Source: G965222535 sp965222535 (lineage in GTDB: Bacteria; Pseudomonadota; Gammaproteobacteria; HK1). Taken from it: DNA of 64,000 nucleotides. The notes under the pieces were generated by a model that saw only the letters and a list, made by a program, of their open reading frames with translations, was not told where the DNA came from and did no database searches. Made by a program: the position numbers and the translations under genes. Position 1 is the first letter of the stretch. Each line of letters starts with the position of its first letter. This document shows, in pieces, positions 1-8,624 of the stretch. The stretch lies in the NCBI GenBank assembly GCA_965222535.1, contig OZ244957.1, positions 2,666,001 through 2,730,000 on the forward strand. Direction: 5' to 3'.

Positions 1-192
1 GATAGCTTAATACTGGATGTAGAACTTAAACGATTAATTGATATGACAAATAGAAATAAGGTTAATGGGATAATCTATTTAATATTTGACGCTAAAGCTT
101 ATGTAGAAGATCAATTGGCGGCATCGGCGACACTGAAATTAGTAGTAAAACCCAACACCAGCACTGCCGAACGCACACCTGCCACCGTCTGA
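1..192 (+). CDS. C-terminal end of an unrecognised protein (5' cut by window edge)
   Basis: Reading frame 1 is open from the first base to a TGA at 190-192 (63 codons visible). The first ~38 residues are AT-rich and protein-like (for example LKRLIDMTNRNKVNG). Composition shifts abruptly to GC-rich near base 117, so the last ~25 residues may be read-through past a rearrangement point. I do not recognise a family. Bases 193-299 hold nothing I can name. Confidence 0.3.
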   Translation, partial: DSLILDVELKRLIDMTNRNKVNGIIYLIFDAKAYVEDQLAASATLKLVVKPNTSTAERTPATV

Positions 193-299
193 CTTGGAAT
201 CTCACCCGTGCGCCTTGCCCTTCTTGGCCAAGATTGAAATGAAACCGAAGCGCCCTCCTCCGCTCTTCGGGATCCACCTTTGGCGCGGCGGCAAGCTGC

Positions 300-1103
300 T
301 TAGTGCTTATATGAGGGATCGATCTGATCCAGCAGCCGCAGCAATGCCGGCCACTCGTATTGACCCGGCGGAAAATGTTGGTATTGGCGGCGCGCCAGTT
401 GCCATATTGAAGGTGCCCCTTTGTCAAGCGCCAGTCCAGTAGCATGGGCTTCAAGCGTGACCTTGCAGGCGCGGATCAGGTAATACATGTTCATGAACGC
501 TTCTCCGGCGCTCTCGCCGACCGTCAGAAAGCCATGATTGCGCATAATCAGGCAGGATTTACCGGCAATGTTTTGCGCCAGCGCAGCACGCTCTTCCAGC
601 GTCAGGGAAAGCCCCTCCCAGTCGTGGTAGCCAATATCCCCGTACAGCATTGACGTATCCTGCACTAGGTAGGATACCCCGTCCTTCAGCGCTGTTACGG
701 CAAGCCCTGCGGGCGCATGAGCATGGAACACGACCTTCATCGCCGGGTGTGCCAGATGGATGGCGCTGTGGATTACGAAGCCAGCGGTGTTGACGTTGAG
801 CTGCCCGTGCAGCACTTTGCCGTTTTCATCTACCTTGATGAGGTTAGAGGCATTCACTTCGTTGTACAACAGGCCAAATTTATTCAGCAAAAATTGATGT
901 TTGCTGCCGGGCACGCGCATCGTAATGTGGTTCCAGATCAGATCATCGTAACCAAAATGCGCCGCCAGACGATACAATGCGGCTAACTCGATGCGCGCCT
1001 GCCATTCTTCAGGGCCGATCTGACTGGTAGCGTCTTGTGCGGTGAAGCTTGACGCATCCAATTCCTTGCGCTGCAGTACATTGGGTTCGGTTTGTTGTAG
1101 CAT
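300..1103 (-). CDS. Class II aldolase/adducin family protein
   Basis: 267 residues, full length for the class II aldolase/adducin fold (L-fuculose-phosphate aldolase type). The zinc-binding histidines are visible as HAHAPAG at about 127-133 and as H190 in MRNHGFLTVG. Members cleave or epimerise sugar phosphates or act as decarboxylases; the substrate cannot be told from sequence. The N-terminal ~30 residues form an extension before the fold. It stands alone on the minus strand, with a dispersed-repeat copy lying between it and the divergent MBL-fold gene. The family call is firm, the substrate unknown. Confidence 0.85.
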   Translation of the reverse strand: MLQQTEPNVLQRKELDASSFTAQDATSQIGPEEWQARIELAALYRLAAHFGYDDLIWNHITMRVPGSKHQFLLNKFGLLYNEVNASNLIKVDENGKVLHGQLNVNTAGFVIHSAIHLAHPAMKVVFHAHAPAGLAVTALKDGVSYLVQDTSMLYGDIGYHDWEGLSLTLEERAALAQNIAGKSCLIMRNHGFLTVGESAGEAFMNMYYLIRACKVTLEAHATGLALDKGAPSIWQLARRQYQHFPPGQYEWPALLRLLDQIDPSYKH

Positions 1104-1147
1104 AGGGTTTCTCCCTTAGAAGTGTAGTGTGTCGTGTTTTTGTTCAA

Positions 1148-1222
1148 GGGCACCCCAAAAAAACCAGCTTCGCTAGCTTTTCGAGGCCCCCCTCGGGGTG
1201 TTTGATTGACATCCGGCGGTGC
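1148..1222. repeat. Dispersed hairpin repeat, variant subtype
   Basis: Copy of the window-wide repeat (core CCAGCTTCGCTAGC with AAAA/TTTTCGAGG arms) followed by GGTGTTTGATTGACATCC. The same extension follows the copy at 3514, so these two form a subtype that lacks the G-rich half seen in the ~150 bp copies. It lies between two divergent genes. Confidence 0.75.
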
Positions 1223-1314
1223 AGCCAAGCTGGCAAAGCAGTTGACGGTTAATCTGCTTGTCACGGATTTTAGTCTAGCTCAGGGAGCCAAGCATAAACA
1301 AAGGAGTTAATTAT

Positions 1315-2706
1315 ATGGACTGTGGTTTTGAAACTATTGGCAATGCAACGCTTATTTGCCACGATAAAGGGCCTGTATTAGCAACTGATCCTTGGTTAGT
1401 GAAGGCGGCATATTTTGGCAGTTGGTCTCTTTCTCATCAAATACCAGAGCAACAGCTAGAAAACGTAAAGCACTGCGAGTTTATCTGGCTTTCTCATGGG
1501 CACCCGGATCACTTATCAATGCCGTCCTTGCGTTTACTAAAGAATAAGAAAATCCTAATACCCAACCACGTAGAGGGTAGGATTGCTACTGATATGATGA
1601 ATATGGGCTTTAACATAACAATACTAAAAGATAGAGTGTGGACAAGATTATCCAAAAGAATTAGAGTTTTTAATATTGCAGATTACAATCAAGACGCTGT
1701 TTTACTGGTCGAGATAGCTAACACTCTTATTATCAATTTAAATGATGCTGGGCCTCGCGGATGGTTAAAAATTATTCAAAATATAGCTAAAAGATATAAT
1801 TCGAGTTTTTTATTACAATTAAACGGTTATGGTGATGCTGATATGATGAATCATTTTACTGAGGATGGTGAAAGAATTACTCCACCAGCGGCAAAGAAAT
1901 ATTCTGTAGGTGCTTCTATGGCAAGTTGGGCAAGTATAGTAGGAGCCACGTATGCACTGCCTTTCAGCTCCCTGCATCGATATCAGAGAACAGATAGTGT
2001 ATGGGCTAACGAATATGTGCCATCACTGGATGCTTATTCTGAAGGTTATAATTCTTCCTATAATAAGAATAATTCCCAGTTTTTGCCAGCATTTATACGC
2101 TATGATTGTATAAATCATAGGTTTAAAGAAATTAATCCAACTAAAAACCCAACTATAGCATTATCTCCAGAGATTTTTGGAGATAATTGGTCTGAGTGCT
2201 TAGAAGTTGGCGATCTAGATAAAATAAAAGCATATTTTCAGCCTATTTCTCATTTAGCAGAGGTTATGGATTTTATTAATGTACGAGTTGGCGGCGAAGA
2301 TAACATTGTTCAACTACGCTCTCGCAATTTTAACAAAGGCATTATTTTCGAGGTTCCACGTAAATCACTCATGCAATGCGTAGAGCACCATATTTTTGAT
2401 GATTTATTGATTGGTAATTTTATGAAAACGACTATGGTTGGTAAATGGAAAGATACGCTACTTTATCCTGATTTTAGTCCTTACGTTGCTAAATATGCCG
2501 ATAATGGATTAGCTCGATCAAAAAAAGAACTTGATGCTTATTTCGGGCAATACCGTAAGCGAGCGCCAATATTATATTTCCATCACCAGGTTATACAGAT
2601 GCGTAACAGAGTTCTACATAAAACTGCATCAGTGGTTAAAGGACATTTAGACAAAGAGGGGCGATTATATTCTGCTGCAGAAAAGGTTTATCATTTTTTG
2701 CGCTAG
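1315..2706 (+). CDS. Metallo-beta-lactamase-fold protein (UlaG/CMAH-like)
   Basis: 463 residues. The N-terminal ~250 residues look like a metallo-beta-lactamase fold with the metal motif HGHPDH at 61-66 and a later NLNDAGP segment (about 140-150) that could supply further ligands. The C-terminal ~200 residues are not recognised. An AAAGGAG ribosome site lies 8 bases before the ATG. Family members hydrolyse esters, lactones or phosphodiesters; CMP-sialic acid hydroxylase uses a related domain, but its Rieske cysteines are absent here. The AT-rich composition and the neighbouring broken methyltransferase suggest a transferred glycan or secondary-metabolite fragment. The function is not assigned. 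Confidence 0.7.
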   Translation: MDCGFETIGNATLICHDKGPVLATDPWLVKAAYFGSWSLSHQIPEQQLENVKHCEFIWLSHGHPDHLSMPSLRLLKNKKILIPNHVEGRIATDMMNMGFNITILKDRVWTRLSKRIRVFNIADYNQDAVLLVEIANTLIINLNDAGPRGWLKIIQNIAKRYNSSFLLQLNGYGDADMMNHFTEDGERITPPAAKKYSVGASMASWASIVGATYALPFSSLHRYQRTDSVWANEYVPSLDAYSEGYNSSYNKNNSQFLPAFIRYDCINHRFKEINPTKNPTIALSPEIFGDNWSECLEVGDLDKIKAYFQPISHLAEVMDFINVRVGGEDNIVQLRSRNFNKGIIFEVPRKSLMQCVEHHIFDDLLIGNFMKTTMVGKWKDTLLYPDFSPYVAKYADNGLARSKKELDAYFGQYRKRAPILYFHHQVIQMRNRVLHKTASVVKGHLDKEGRLYSAAEKVYHFLR

Positions 2707-2738
2707 ATGTTCTGTATTCTTGTTATCTGGCAGGTGAT

Positions 2739-3475
2739 TTACTCTTTTATGAAATAATATTTTTGTTGATTATCATGTTCAATTTTTTGCAGCTTTTCCT
2801 GTCGAGTTGCAAGAAAATCATCGACCGCCTTATTACATCCTGGCCATGGTGGATCATTATATTCGTCCAGTAAAACTATGCCATCCTTGTGCATTCGAGG
2901 ATAAAAAAACTCCAGACATTGTTTGTACGACATATATATATCACAATCAAGATGTATGAAAGAGAATGTATTTTTAGAAAGCTGATCTAATGTTTCGCTG
3001 AAATAACCCTCGACAAGGTTTACGGTTTTGCAAAGGCGGAATTTAGTGATAAGTTTGGCAACCTCCTCATACGACGTATCACTGAATCCGCCATGACGTT
3101 TATCTCTATCTTGAGCACCTCCGAGGTTAATGTCAAACTCTATAGAATCATCAAACCCTTCAAAAGAATCGAGACCAAACACAATCTTATTGCACTTCGC
3201 TTTTTAATATATATCCCGAGAGGGATGAGGGTTGAACCTTTGAAAACACCGCTTTCTGCGATATCTCCTTCAATAGCAGAAACTCTGTTCACTAATTCAA
3301 ATATAATATTAATGTTTGCTGCCCCAAGCGGTGAAAGGGTTTTGTTCGGGGTAACACTAGCAGGGATTTGTATACCGTGGAGGTTGCCAAACCATGCAGG
3401 TCAAGTTTTGATAGATTGTACTCGAAATATGGCAAGAAAAATACTCGATACGAGACTGCGCAAGATGTGTTTCAT
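2739..3475 (-). pseudogene. TylF/macrocin-type O-methyltransferase, broken
   Basis: The 3' two thirds read KIVFGLDSFEGFDD, then the FIHLDCDIYMSY and LLDEYNDPPWPG segments typical of the TylF SAM-dependent O-methyltransferase family. Upstream, another frame gives the matching GDIAESGVFKGSTL segment (the SAM-binding start of the family). Joining the two needs one extra A in a run of five A's near 3205. Further upstream the same frame carries a TGA after SIKT, at codon 25 from the ATG at 3475. One frameshift plus one stop make it a pseudogene, unless the assembly is wrong at both places. The reconstructed length is 246 codons, normal for the family. Confidence 0.75.
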
Positions 3476-3513
3476 ATAAGGAAATCTCCAATGAGGAGTA
3501 GATGTATAGTAAA

Positions 3514-3587
3514 GGGGGCACTCCAAAAAAACCTGCTTCGCTAGCTTGAGGCCACCTCAGGGTGTTTGATTGACATCCCGCGGTGCC
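3514..3587. repeat. Dispersed hairpin repeat, variant subtype (second copy)
   Basis: Matches the copy at 1148-1222, including the GGTGTTTGATTGACATCC extension. It is followed at about 3601-3650 by a fragment containing the CCCTTCCCCCAATAGACAAG stretch that occurs inside the ~150 bp copies, so this spot seems to hold two nested or adjacent pieces. Confidence 0.7.
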
Positions 3588-3692
3588 ACTGTATGGATTC
3601 CTCACCCTTCCCCCAATAGACAAGCCCCACGGCGGGCATCCTCGGGGTTGTTTGGGTGCCACCGCGCCCCGCCTTTCTTCTTCGCCAATTCC

Positions 3693-4405
3693 TCAGCAGT
3701 TGAGTTGATCGGCGAGGTCGTTCATGCTCCGGGCCACCCAGTCAAACGTTGCACTTGGCTCCAAATCTGTACTCTGATCGGGGCCGTACTCGGTGGGGCG
3801 ATAGATAAATGCAGTACGGAATCCGTGCGCGGTGGCAATCACCAAATCGCTATTGTGTGCCGCCACCAGCATACACTGCTCTGGGCTTAGCCCTAGCATC
3901 CGTGCCGTACTCAGGTAGGCTTTTCGGGCTGCGGTTTGAAGTGCCGTGCCACCTCTGCGCCCAAAACCGCGTCCCACGGCAATCCGGCACGTTTTGCCAT
4001 GTTGTACGAGCAAGGCGATATTGCCATTGGAAAGTGTTGCCAGCGTGTAGTTCTTCTGGAGCCGTGTCAGCCCAGAAACCGAATCCGGCCATGGGCGATG
4101 CCAGATGCGGTTGAGGTGGTCAACCTGTTCCTCGCTCAAGCCCTTGATACCAAATTGCTCCAACAGGGCATCAAGGCTTTCGCGGTGCAACACATCAAGA
4201 ATCGTCCACGAGCGTTTCCCAGAGCGTACCTCCTCCATTGCGGGCTGGTAGCGCGCCGCCACGCATTGGCGAACGCTGCCCAATCCACGGACAGCCCCCA
4301 CTCGCGGTTCAATTGCTCACCCTCGGTGATGATGCTCCCACGCCAGTCCACCACAGTTCCGAAAACGTCAAAAGCAAGGGCGCGTATTTCAACAGCAGAT
4401 GCCAT
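3693..4405 (-). pseudogene. Haloacid dehalogenase, type II (HAD family), multiply frameshifted
   Basis: From the ATG at 4405 the frame reads ALAFDVFGTVVDWRG, with the nucleophile Asp of HAD motif I. It then shifts after NAWR into a frame giving ARYQPAMEEVRSGKR and TLATLSNGN (motif II). It shifts again at about 4010 to a frame giving AGLPWDAVLGAEVARHFKPQ, and returns near 3925 to AYLSTARMLGLSPEQ and the motif III/IV region VAAHNSDL. At least three frameshifts are needed, while the total length (~237 codons) matches intact (S)-2-haloacid dehalogenases. The gene is dead in this assembly. A ~150 bp dispersed repeat begins 20 bases upstream of the start. Confidence 0.85.
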
Positions 4406-4424
4406 GGGTATAGGAAGTATAAAC

Positions 4425-4575
4425 GGGAATCTCGAAAAATAGCAACGGGATGGGGGGTTGGGGGAAGGGGCATGATCACCTGTATCGTAAGTCCCCATTT
4501 TGTTATAGATTTATAACCCTTCCCCAAATAGACGGTACCTCGAAAAACTGGCGAAGCTGGTTTTTCGAGGTACCC
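4425..4575. repeat. Full-length ~150 bp dispersed inverted-repeat element
   Basis: A near-complete copy. One end is GGGAATCTCGAAAAA, followed by a G-rich tract (GGGATGGGGGGTTGGGGGAA), an AT-rich middle (GTTATAGATTTATAACCC), CCCCAAATAGAC, and a terminal hairpin GGTACCTCGAAAAACTGGC-GAA-GCTGGTTTTTCGAGGTACC. The outer ends are inverted repeats of each other (GGGWACCTCGAAAAA type), as in a MITE. Confidence 0.85.
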
Positions 4576-4625
4576 AAACGTTTGCTTTGGTGGTTTAACG
4601 CGAAATGCACCTCTGGCTTTGAGGC

Positions 4626-5930
4626 TTAATCGTGCTCTCTAAGTTCACCCTGCTTTAGCACTGTGCCAATAATATTTTCCATTATTTCCATACTACTATT
4701 AGCGCTAACGTCCTCAAAGTAAATAGCACCTGGCCAAGGTGGTATTCGTAACCTGTAGCCATTTTTTTGAATCGCATAGGCGACTGCTTTTATAGATTCC
4801 ACATATTCAGCCGAAAGAGTTTGAATTTGCTCTTTGGCAATATCCATATCGGCAATAGAATTACGATCAATTTGTGCAGCTCCTATACCAATAAATAGGG
4901 GAACATTTCGCTTAATCGCCTGCTCTTGGTATACATGAAGTGGCATCCTATCATCATAAAGACGCATCACATAATTAGCGCAAACGTTTTGTTTTACTGT
5001 AAACAATTCTGCAAAACTAAGTTCTCTCGAATGGTCTTGTTTAGATTTTATTTTTCGCCTAGATGAGCGTAAGGGTTTATGAGCTTGCGTGACATAATCA
5101 CCTCGGTAATTAGCAGCATAAACACGTGAGCCCCAGTTATTCTTATCTTTTAATCGACAAATTGAGCGAATCGCTATATCTTTGCATTTTCCAGGACCAA
5201 TGAAAAATGGAGAACCTGAAGCATCTGACAACTCCAACCAACCCGTAGGGAATTTGTCAAAGAAATGGTCCGCCCAAGGCATCAATACAATATCAACCAA
5301 ATGATCGAGAAGTTCATTTATATGATCGGGATCATCACTTAATGCTGTCACCAATTCTGCCTGTCCATAAATATCGGCCGCCAAGCTATAAGGCGCAGTT
5401 AAGTGAAGCACTGGCTCTAGACCAGTTAATTCTTGATAACACTCCAGCATATCATCAAACAACCTAGGAATTTCACTGTCCATTACCGGAGCTTTTAAGC
5501 CTTGCCAATTATCTTTATTAATTAATGGTATACCTGGATCAGTCCCTGGTGGTGCCCCAACAGGATACATCATTACTGCTCCTAACGCTTCTGCGGTAAA
5601 TGCATAAACTGGCCACTCCAGATATAACTTAGGTAAACCAACTAACTTACGAATCATTAGAGATACACGAACATAGCGCTTCGCATCTCCTTTATAGGCT
5701 TCAGCAGAATTAAGACGGTAAAGCCTCGTCAATACAGCTAATACGAATAAGTTTATTGAAGCAGAGGCTTGAACAGTATGCGGGGATGGTTTTCGTGCAA
5801 AGACTTCATCATAATCACCGGCAATGGTTTTATCAAAAATTTCCTTTAATCGTTTTGAAGCCTGCAGGTCGCCTTCTTGCCATTTGTGAAAAAGTCGACA
5901 ACCAGCAGGAAAATTTAATTCTTCAATCAT
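4626..5930 (-). CDS. Uroporphyrinogen decarboxylase-family (UroD/MtaA-like) protein
   Basis: 434 residues with the layout of the URO-D superfamily, which includes the cobamide-dependent methyltransferases MtaA, MtbA and CmuA. Seen: an N-terminal helical part, GAVMMYPVGAPPGTDPG near 120, the domain body HLTAPYSLAADIYGQ, and GWLELSDASGSPFF. The Arg-rich N-terminal motif of true HemE is absent, so heme synthesis is unlikely. It starts 15 bases after the stop of the TmpB-like gene on the same strand and shares its AT-rich composition, so the three genes form an operon. Inference: a methyl-group-handling enzyme that works with the trimethylammonium-phosphonate enzymes. The actual reaction is unknown. 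Confidence 0.65.
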   Translation of the reverse strand: MIEELNFPAGCRLFHKWQEGDLQASKRLKEIFDKTIAGDYDEVFARKPSPHTVQASASINLFVLAVLTRLYRLNSAEAYKGDAKRYVRVSLMIRKLVGLPKLYLEWPVYAFTAEALGAVMMYPVGAPPGTDPGIPLINKDNWQGLKAPVMDSEIPRLFDDMLECYQELTGLEPVLHLTAPYSLAADIYGQAELVTALSDDPDHINELLDHLVDIVLMPWADHFFDKFPTGWLELSDASGSPFFIGPGKCKDIAIRSICRLKDKNNWGSRVYAANYRGDYVTQAHKPLRSSRRKIKSKQDHSRELSFAELFTVKQNVCANYVMRLYDDRMPLHVYQEQAIKRNVPLFIGIGAAQIDRNSIADMDIAKEQIQTLSAEYVESIKAVAYAIQKNGYRLRIPPWPGAIYFEDVSANSSMEIMENIIGTVLKQGELREHD

Positions 5931-5945
5931 GCGTTTCTAATCCAA

Positions 5946-6509
5946 TTAGCGCTCTACTAAAGACTCAATCAAAGAACGATAGTAAGAAAAAGATAGATGC
6001 GCTTTATCTGGGTCTTTTCCATCTTCATCCCAGTAACGCAACTGTATAGACTGTTCCAAATAATCATTTCTTTCAAACTCTTCGATTTCTTTTGCATTCA
6101 TTGGTCCACCTTGCAGACTAAGCGTATGTACAGAGGCTTTAGAAAGGCGCTTAAAATACTCCGGCTTGACCGCACAGAGGTAGCGTTTTGCTGCAACGTG
6201 TTGACGAATCGGTTCAACAACTGAGCGCGGAAAGTAGTCTTCCAGAAAATTAGCGCCGGCCTCTTCATGAAAATTATTCTTGCCTTTGGTTAAGACAATT
6301 TCAGGGATTTCGTTTTTATAATGCCCAATATCATGCAACAGAGCAGCAACAACTTGACTGTCATCAGCACCCGCTTGTTCAGCTTTCTGAGCAGTTTGAA
6401 GCATGTGTTGAGCCATGGTAACCTGCTCACCTAAGTATGACTCTGCCCCTCGACGGTTAAAAATATCCTCGATATGATTAACAATGTTGCTCGCAGTAAG
6501 CATATTCAT
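5946..6509 (-). CDS. tmpB: PhnZ/TmpB-like HD-domain mixed-valent diiron oxygenase
   Basis: 187 residues. The residues expected of PhnZ-type phosphonate-cleaving diiron oxygenases are all in place: Y25 and E28 in SYLGEQV, H35, H59-D60 in LLHDIGH, H81, H104 and D161. In this family the enzyme oxidatively breaks the C-P bond of an alpha-hydroxylated phosphonate, releasing phosphate. Paired with a gamma-butyrobetaine-hydroxylase-like partner, the best match is TmpB, which converts the hydroxylated trimethylaminoethylphosphonate to glycine betaine and phosphate. The ATG overlaps the stop of the upstream gene by 4 bases (translational coupling). PhnZ itself is the alternative. Confidence 0.75.
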   Translation of the reverse strand: MNMLTASNIVNHIEDIFNRRGAESYLGEQVTMAQHMLQTAQKAEQAGADDSQVVAALLHDIGHYKNEIPEIVLTKGKNNFHEEAGANFLEDYFPRSVVEPIRQHVAAKRYLCAVKPEYFKRLSKASVHTLSLQGGPMNAKEIEEFERNDYLEQSIQLRYWDEDGKDPDKAHLSFSYYRSLIESLVER

Positions 6510-7639
6510 TTTTGTTGGCCCTCTAAGACATTAAGCAGACTATAAAGACTGTCTAAGTCAGCATAAGCTCCCTGTAAATGGCGACTTCCTTTTTTCATAA
6601 AAGCTGTTCTGGCATGCATTATTCGGGTGTTATCAAATAGCATTAAATCACCTGGTGAGAGTTTAAAAGTGATTTTTAGCTCTTCTCTTTCAATTATCTC
6701 ACTCCAATGGTGATAGGCTTTGTAAAAGGGCCGGATTTTGTATGCCGGCAATTTTATTGTGTCGATTGAGCGATTGTTATATCTGACTTTGATGATTTCA
6801 TTGTTGTCATTTAGTTCAATCATAGGAACCCGAGAACGCAAATCAGTTTCGTTATCGGAAAAACGAAAATTGATCCAGGTGCTTGCCAACAAGTCAAAGT
6901 TTTCTTTGTTTTCTTGACGCAAGGCAGTAGCGGCTTTGAAGCCATCCACAAACACTGAGTCTCCACCCTCCGTCGAACTCTTCAAGCAATGCAGTAACTG
7001 TACCGTTGGCATCGGATCCCGGTAAGGGTTATCGGTATGTGAGCTGAGTTTTATATTTGTATAGGCAAGATTATTAGGGCTAACTTCAGTACGAACCTCG
7101 AACAAAGCACCATAATTTGTTTCCCGAGCATAGCCCATTTCATCAATCACCTTCAAAATCTGACCTTCAATACATGAGACATTTTCTAGTATGCAAAACC
7201 CCAATTTTTTTACAAAACTCAAAGCATCTAACTTGCCTTTATCATTTTGACACATATAGTTGTAATCTATGCGCGGCAAGTTGTTTGTAAAACTGTCTTT
7301 CTGCCATAATTGTTTATGTTTTTCACTTCTATCATCAAAATGCTTATTTAAATTATAGCAATTCTTTCTCAACCAATATTGTGAAAAGACAGAAAAATGA
7401 TTTTCTGGCTGAAAGTGAACACAAACATTGCCATGCTCATCTTTGTACACTTGTTCGATATGAATATCTTGAGGTATATTGATAACACTAAAAAGGCGCT
7501 GCCCATTATCTGCATTGCGTGATTTTGGCATTTGACAATGATCACGCAACCAGAGACTATAAAGACGGCTTTGCTTACCGTCTTGCCAGTCAATCATTAA
7601 TTCATCATCAGCAATTAAAAGTTTTTTTATTAAATCCAT
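6506..7639 (-). CDS. tmpA: TmpA/gamma-butyrobetaine-hydroxylase-like Fe(II)/2OG dioxygenase
   Basis: 377 residues. An N-terminal DUF971-like part (SLWLRDHC at 28-35, QR at 47-48) is followed by a TauD-type double-stranded beta-helix with H201-x-D203 (SSHTDNPYRDP) and distal H342 (NTRIMHARTAF). This architecture is that of gamma-butyrobetaine hydroxylase and of TmpA, which hydroxylates 2-trimethylaminoethylphosphonate. The N-terminal zinc site looks incomplete, with only one of the usual cysteines. It is the first gene of a minus-strand operon with tmpB (4-base overlap) and the UroD-like gene. The TmpA assignment rests mainly on the PhnZ-like partner. Confidence 0.72.
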   Translation of the reverse strand: MDLIKKLLIADDELMIDWQDGKQSRLYSLWLRDHCQMPKSRNADNGQRLFSVINIPQDIHIEQVYKDEHGNVCVHFQPENHFSVFSQYWLRKNCYNLNKHFDDRSEKHKQLWQKDSFTNNLPRIDYNYMCQNDKGKLDALSFVKKLGFCILENVSCIEGQILKVIDEMGYARETNYGALFEVRTEVSPNNLAYTNIKLSSHTDNPYRDPMPTVQLLHCLKSSTEGGDSVFVDGFKAATALRQENKENFDLLASTWINFRFSDNETDLRSRVPMIELNDNNEIIKVRYNNRSIDTIKLPAYKIRPFYKAYHHWSEIIEREELKITFKLSPGDLMLFDNTRIMHARTAFMKKGSRHLQGAYADLDSLYSLLNVLEGQQK

Positions 7640-7687
7640 TTTTTGTGATATTCCATTTTACTCTGGATTAAGCTGTTTTTACTTAAT

Positions 7688-7730
7688 GGCACCTTCGGAA
7701 AACCAGCTTCGCTAGCTGTTTTAGGTGCCC
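7688..7730. repeat. Hairpin half of the dispersed repeat
   Basis: GGCACCTTCGGAAAACCAGC-TTC-GCTAGCTGTTTTAGGTGCC; stem-loop portion only. It sits between the 5' end of the tmpA-like gene and the 3' end of the upstream dehydrogenase gene, where it could act as a transcription stop for the latter. Confidence 0.7.
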
Positions 7731-7738
7731 AGATAGTG

Positions 7739-8620
7739 CTACCCCCGCAGCGGCGTGTTGTGTTCTTGTTCCAGCAGCTTGACTGCCGTCAAGTGGTTCT
7801 GCTCAGCGCCGTATTCAGCGACGGCGCTGGCGTAAAGCGCTTCCACCTGTTCGCACATGGGGAGTTTCACGGCCACCGACTCCGCCAGTTGCAGCGTCAA
7901 TTGCAAGTCTTTATGCGCCAGTCCAAGGGTGAACCCAGGATCGTAGCTGCCATCTAAGATCGCCGGACCATAGCGATCGGCGACATAACTGCGACCAGTG
8001 CTGCTCTGGATGATATCGAGCATTACCTGAGCGCTGACGCCACCTTTGACGGCCAACATCAGCGCTTCGCTCAAAGCCACCGAATGCAGGTAGCACAACA
8101 CCACTTGGGCGATCTTGGCGACATAGCCAGTACCGTGAGCGCCGAGATACATAACCTTTGATGCGATCGCCTGAAGCAGTTTTGCGTATTTTTCAAATAC
8201 CCAGCGTTGCCCCCCTACCATCATCACCAACTGCCCCGTGTGTGCGCCCTCAATCCCTCCAGTGACTGGCGCATCAAGGATATGGATGGTTTTTTGCGCT
8301 GCTGCTTGCAGCACCTTACGCTGTACTTCAAGCTGGCTGGTTGACAGATCGATCCACACCGCTCCGACGCGCATCGCATCCAGTAACCCCTCGCTAAACG
8401 CCAACTGCTGGATTTCCACAGGGCCAGGCAGCGAGGTCATGACCACCTCTGCATCGGCTACCGCCGCTGCGGCAGACGCCGCCCCTACGCCCCCGTGCTC
8501 AAGCAGCGCGGCGGCTTTTGCTGCATCCTTGTCGAAGACCGTTACCGGGTAGCCAGCGCGCACGACATTGAGTGCCATCGGCAGCCCCATATTCCCGAGG
8601 CCGATAAAACTGATGTTCAT
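7739..8620 (-). CDS. Beta-hydroxyacid dehydrogenase (3-hydroxyisobutyrate dehydrogenase family)
   Basis: 293 residues from the ATG at 8620, chosen because the Rossmann motif GLGNMGLPM (7-15) then lies at the N-terminus as usual; a longer frame to 8689 would overlap the upstream gene. Further motifs are the substrate-loop DAPVTGGIEGAHTG and the catalytic-Lys helix GYVAKIAQVVLCY. It uses NAD(P) to oxidise small beta-hydroxy acids or tartronate semialdehyde; the substrate is unresolved. It starts 4 bases after the stop of the dioxygenase gene, so the two are co-transcribed. It is a candidate for handling the dioxygenase product. Confidence 0.85.
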   Translation of the reverse strand: MNISFIGLGNMGLPMALNVVRAGYPVTVFDKDAAKAAALLEHGGVGAASAAAAVADAEVVMTSLPGPVEIQQLAFSEGLLDAMRVGAVWIDLSTSQLEVQRKVLQAAAQKTIHILDAPVTGGIEGAHTGQLVMMVGGQRWVFEKYAKLLQAIASKVMYLGAHGTGYVAKIAQVVLCYLHSVALSEALMLAVKGGVSAQVMLDIIQSSTGRSYVADRYGPAILDGSYDPGFTLGLAHKDLQLTLQLAESVAVKLPMCEQVEALYASAVAEYGAEQNHLTAVKLLEQEHNTPLRG

Positions 8621-8624
8621 CCGC

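Noticed and set aside
92..454. 120-codon minus-strand frame at the left edge
   Set aside because: It overlaps the aldolase gene in another frame, has a Cys/Trp-rich, unprotein-like translation and no ribosome site.
3405..3415. In-frame TGA in the TylF-like gene as a recoded (Sec or Trp) codon
   Set aside because: TGA ends other genes here (xpt, guaA), no SECIS-like element was seen, and the gene also carries a frameshift.
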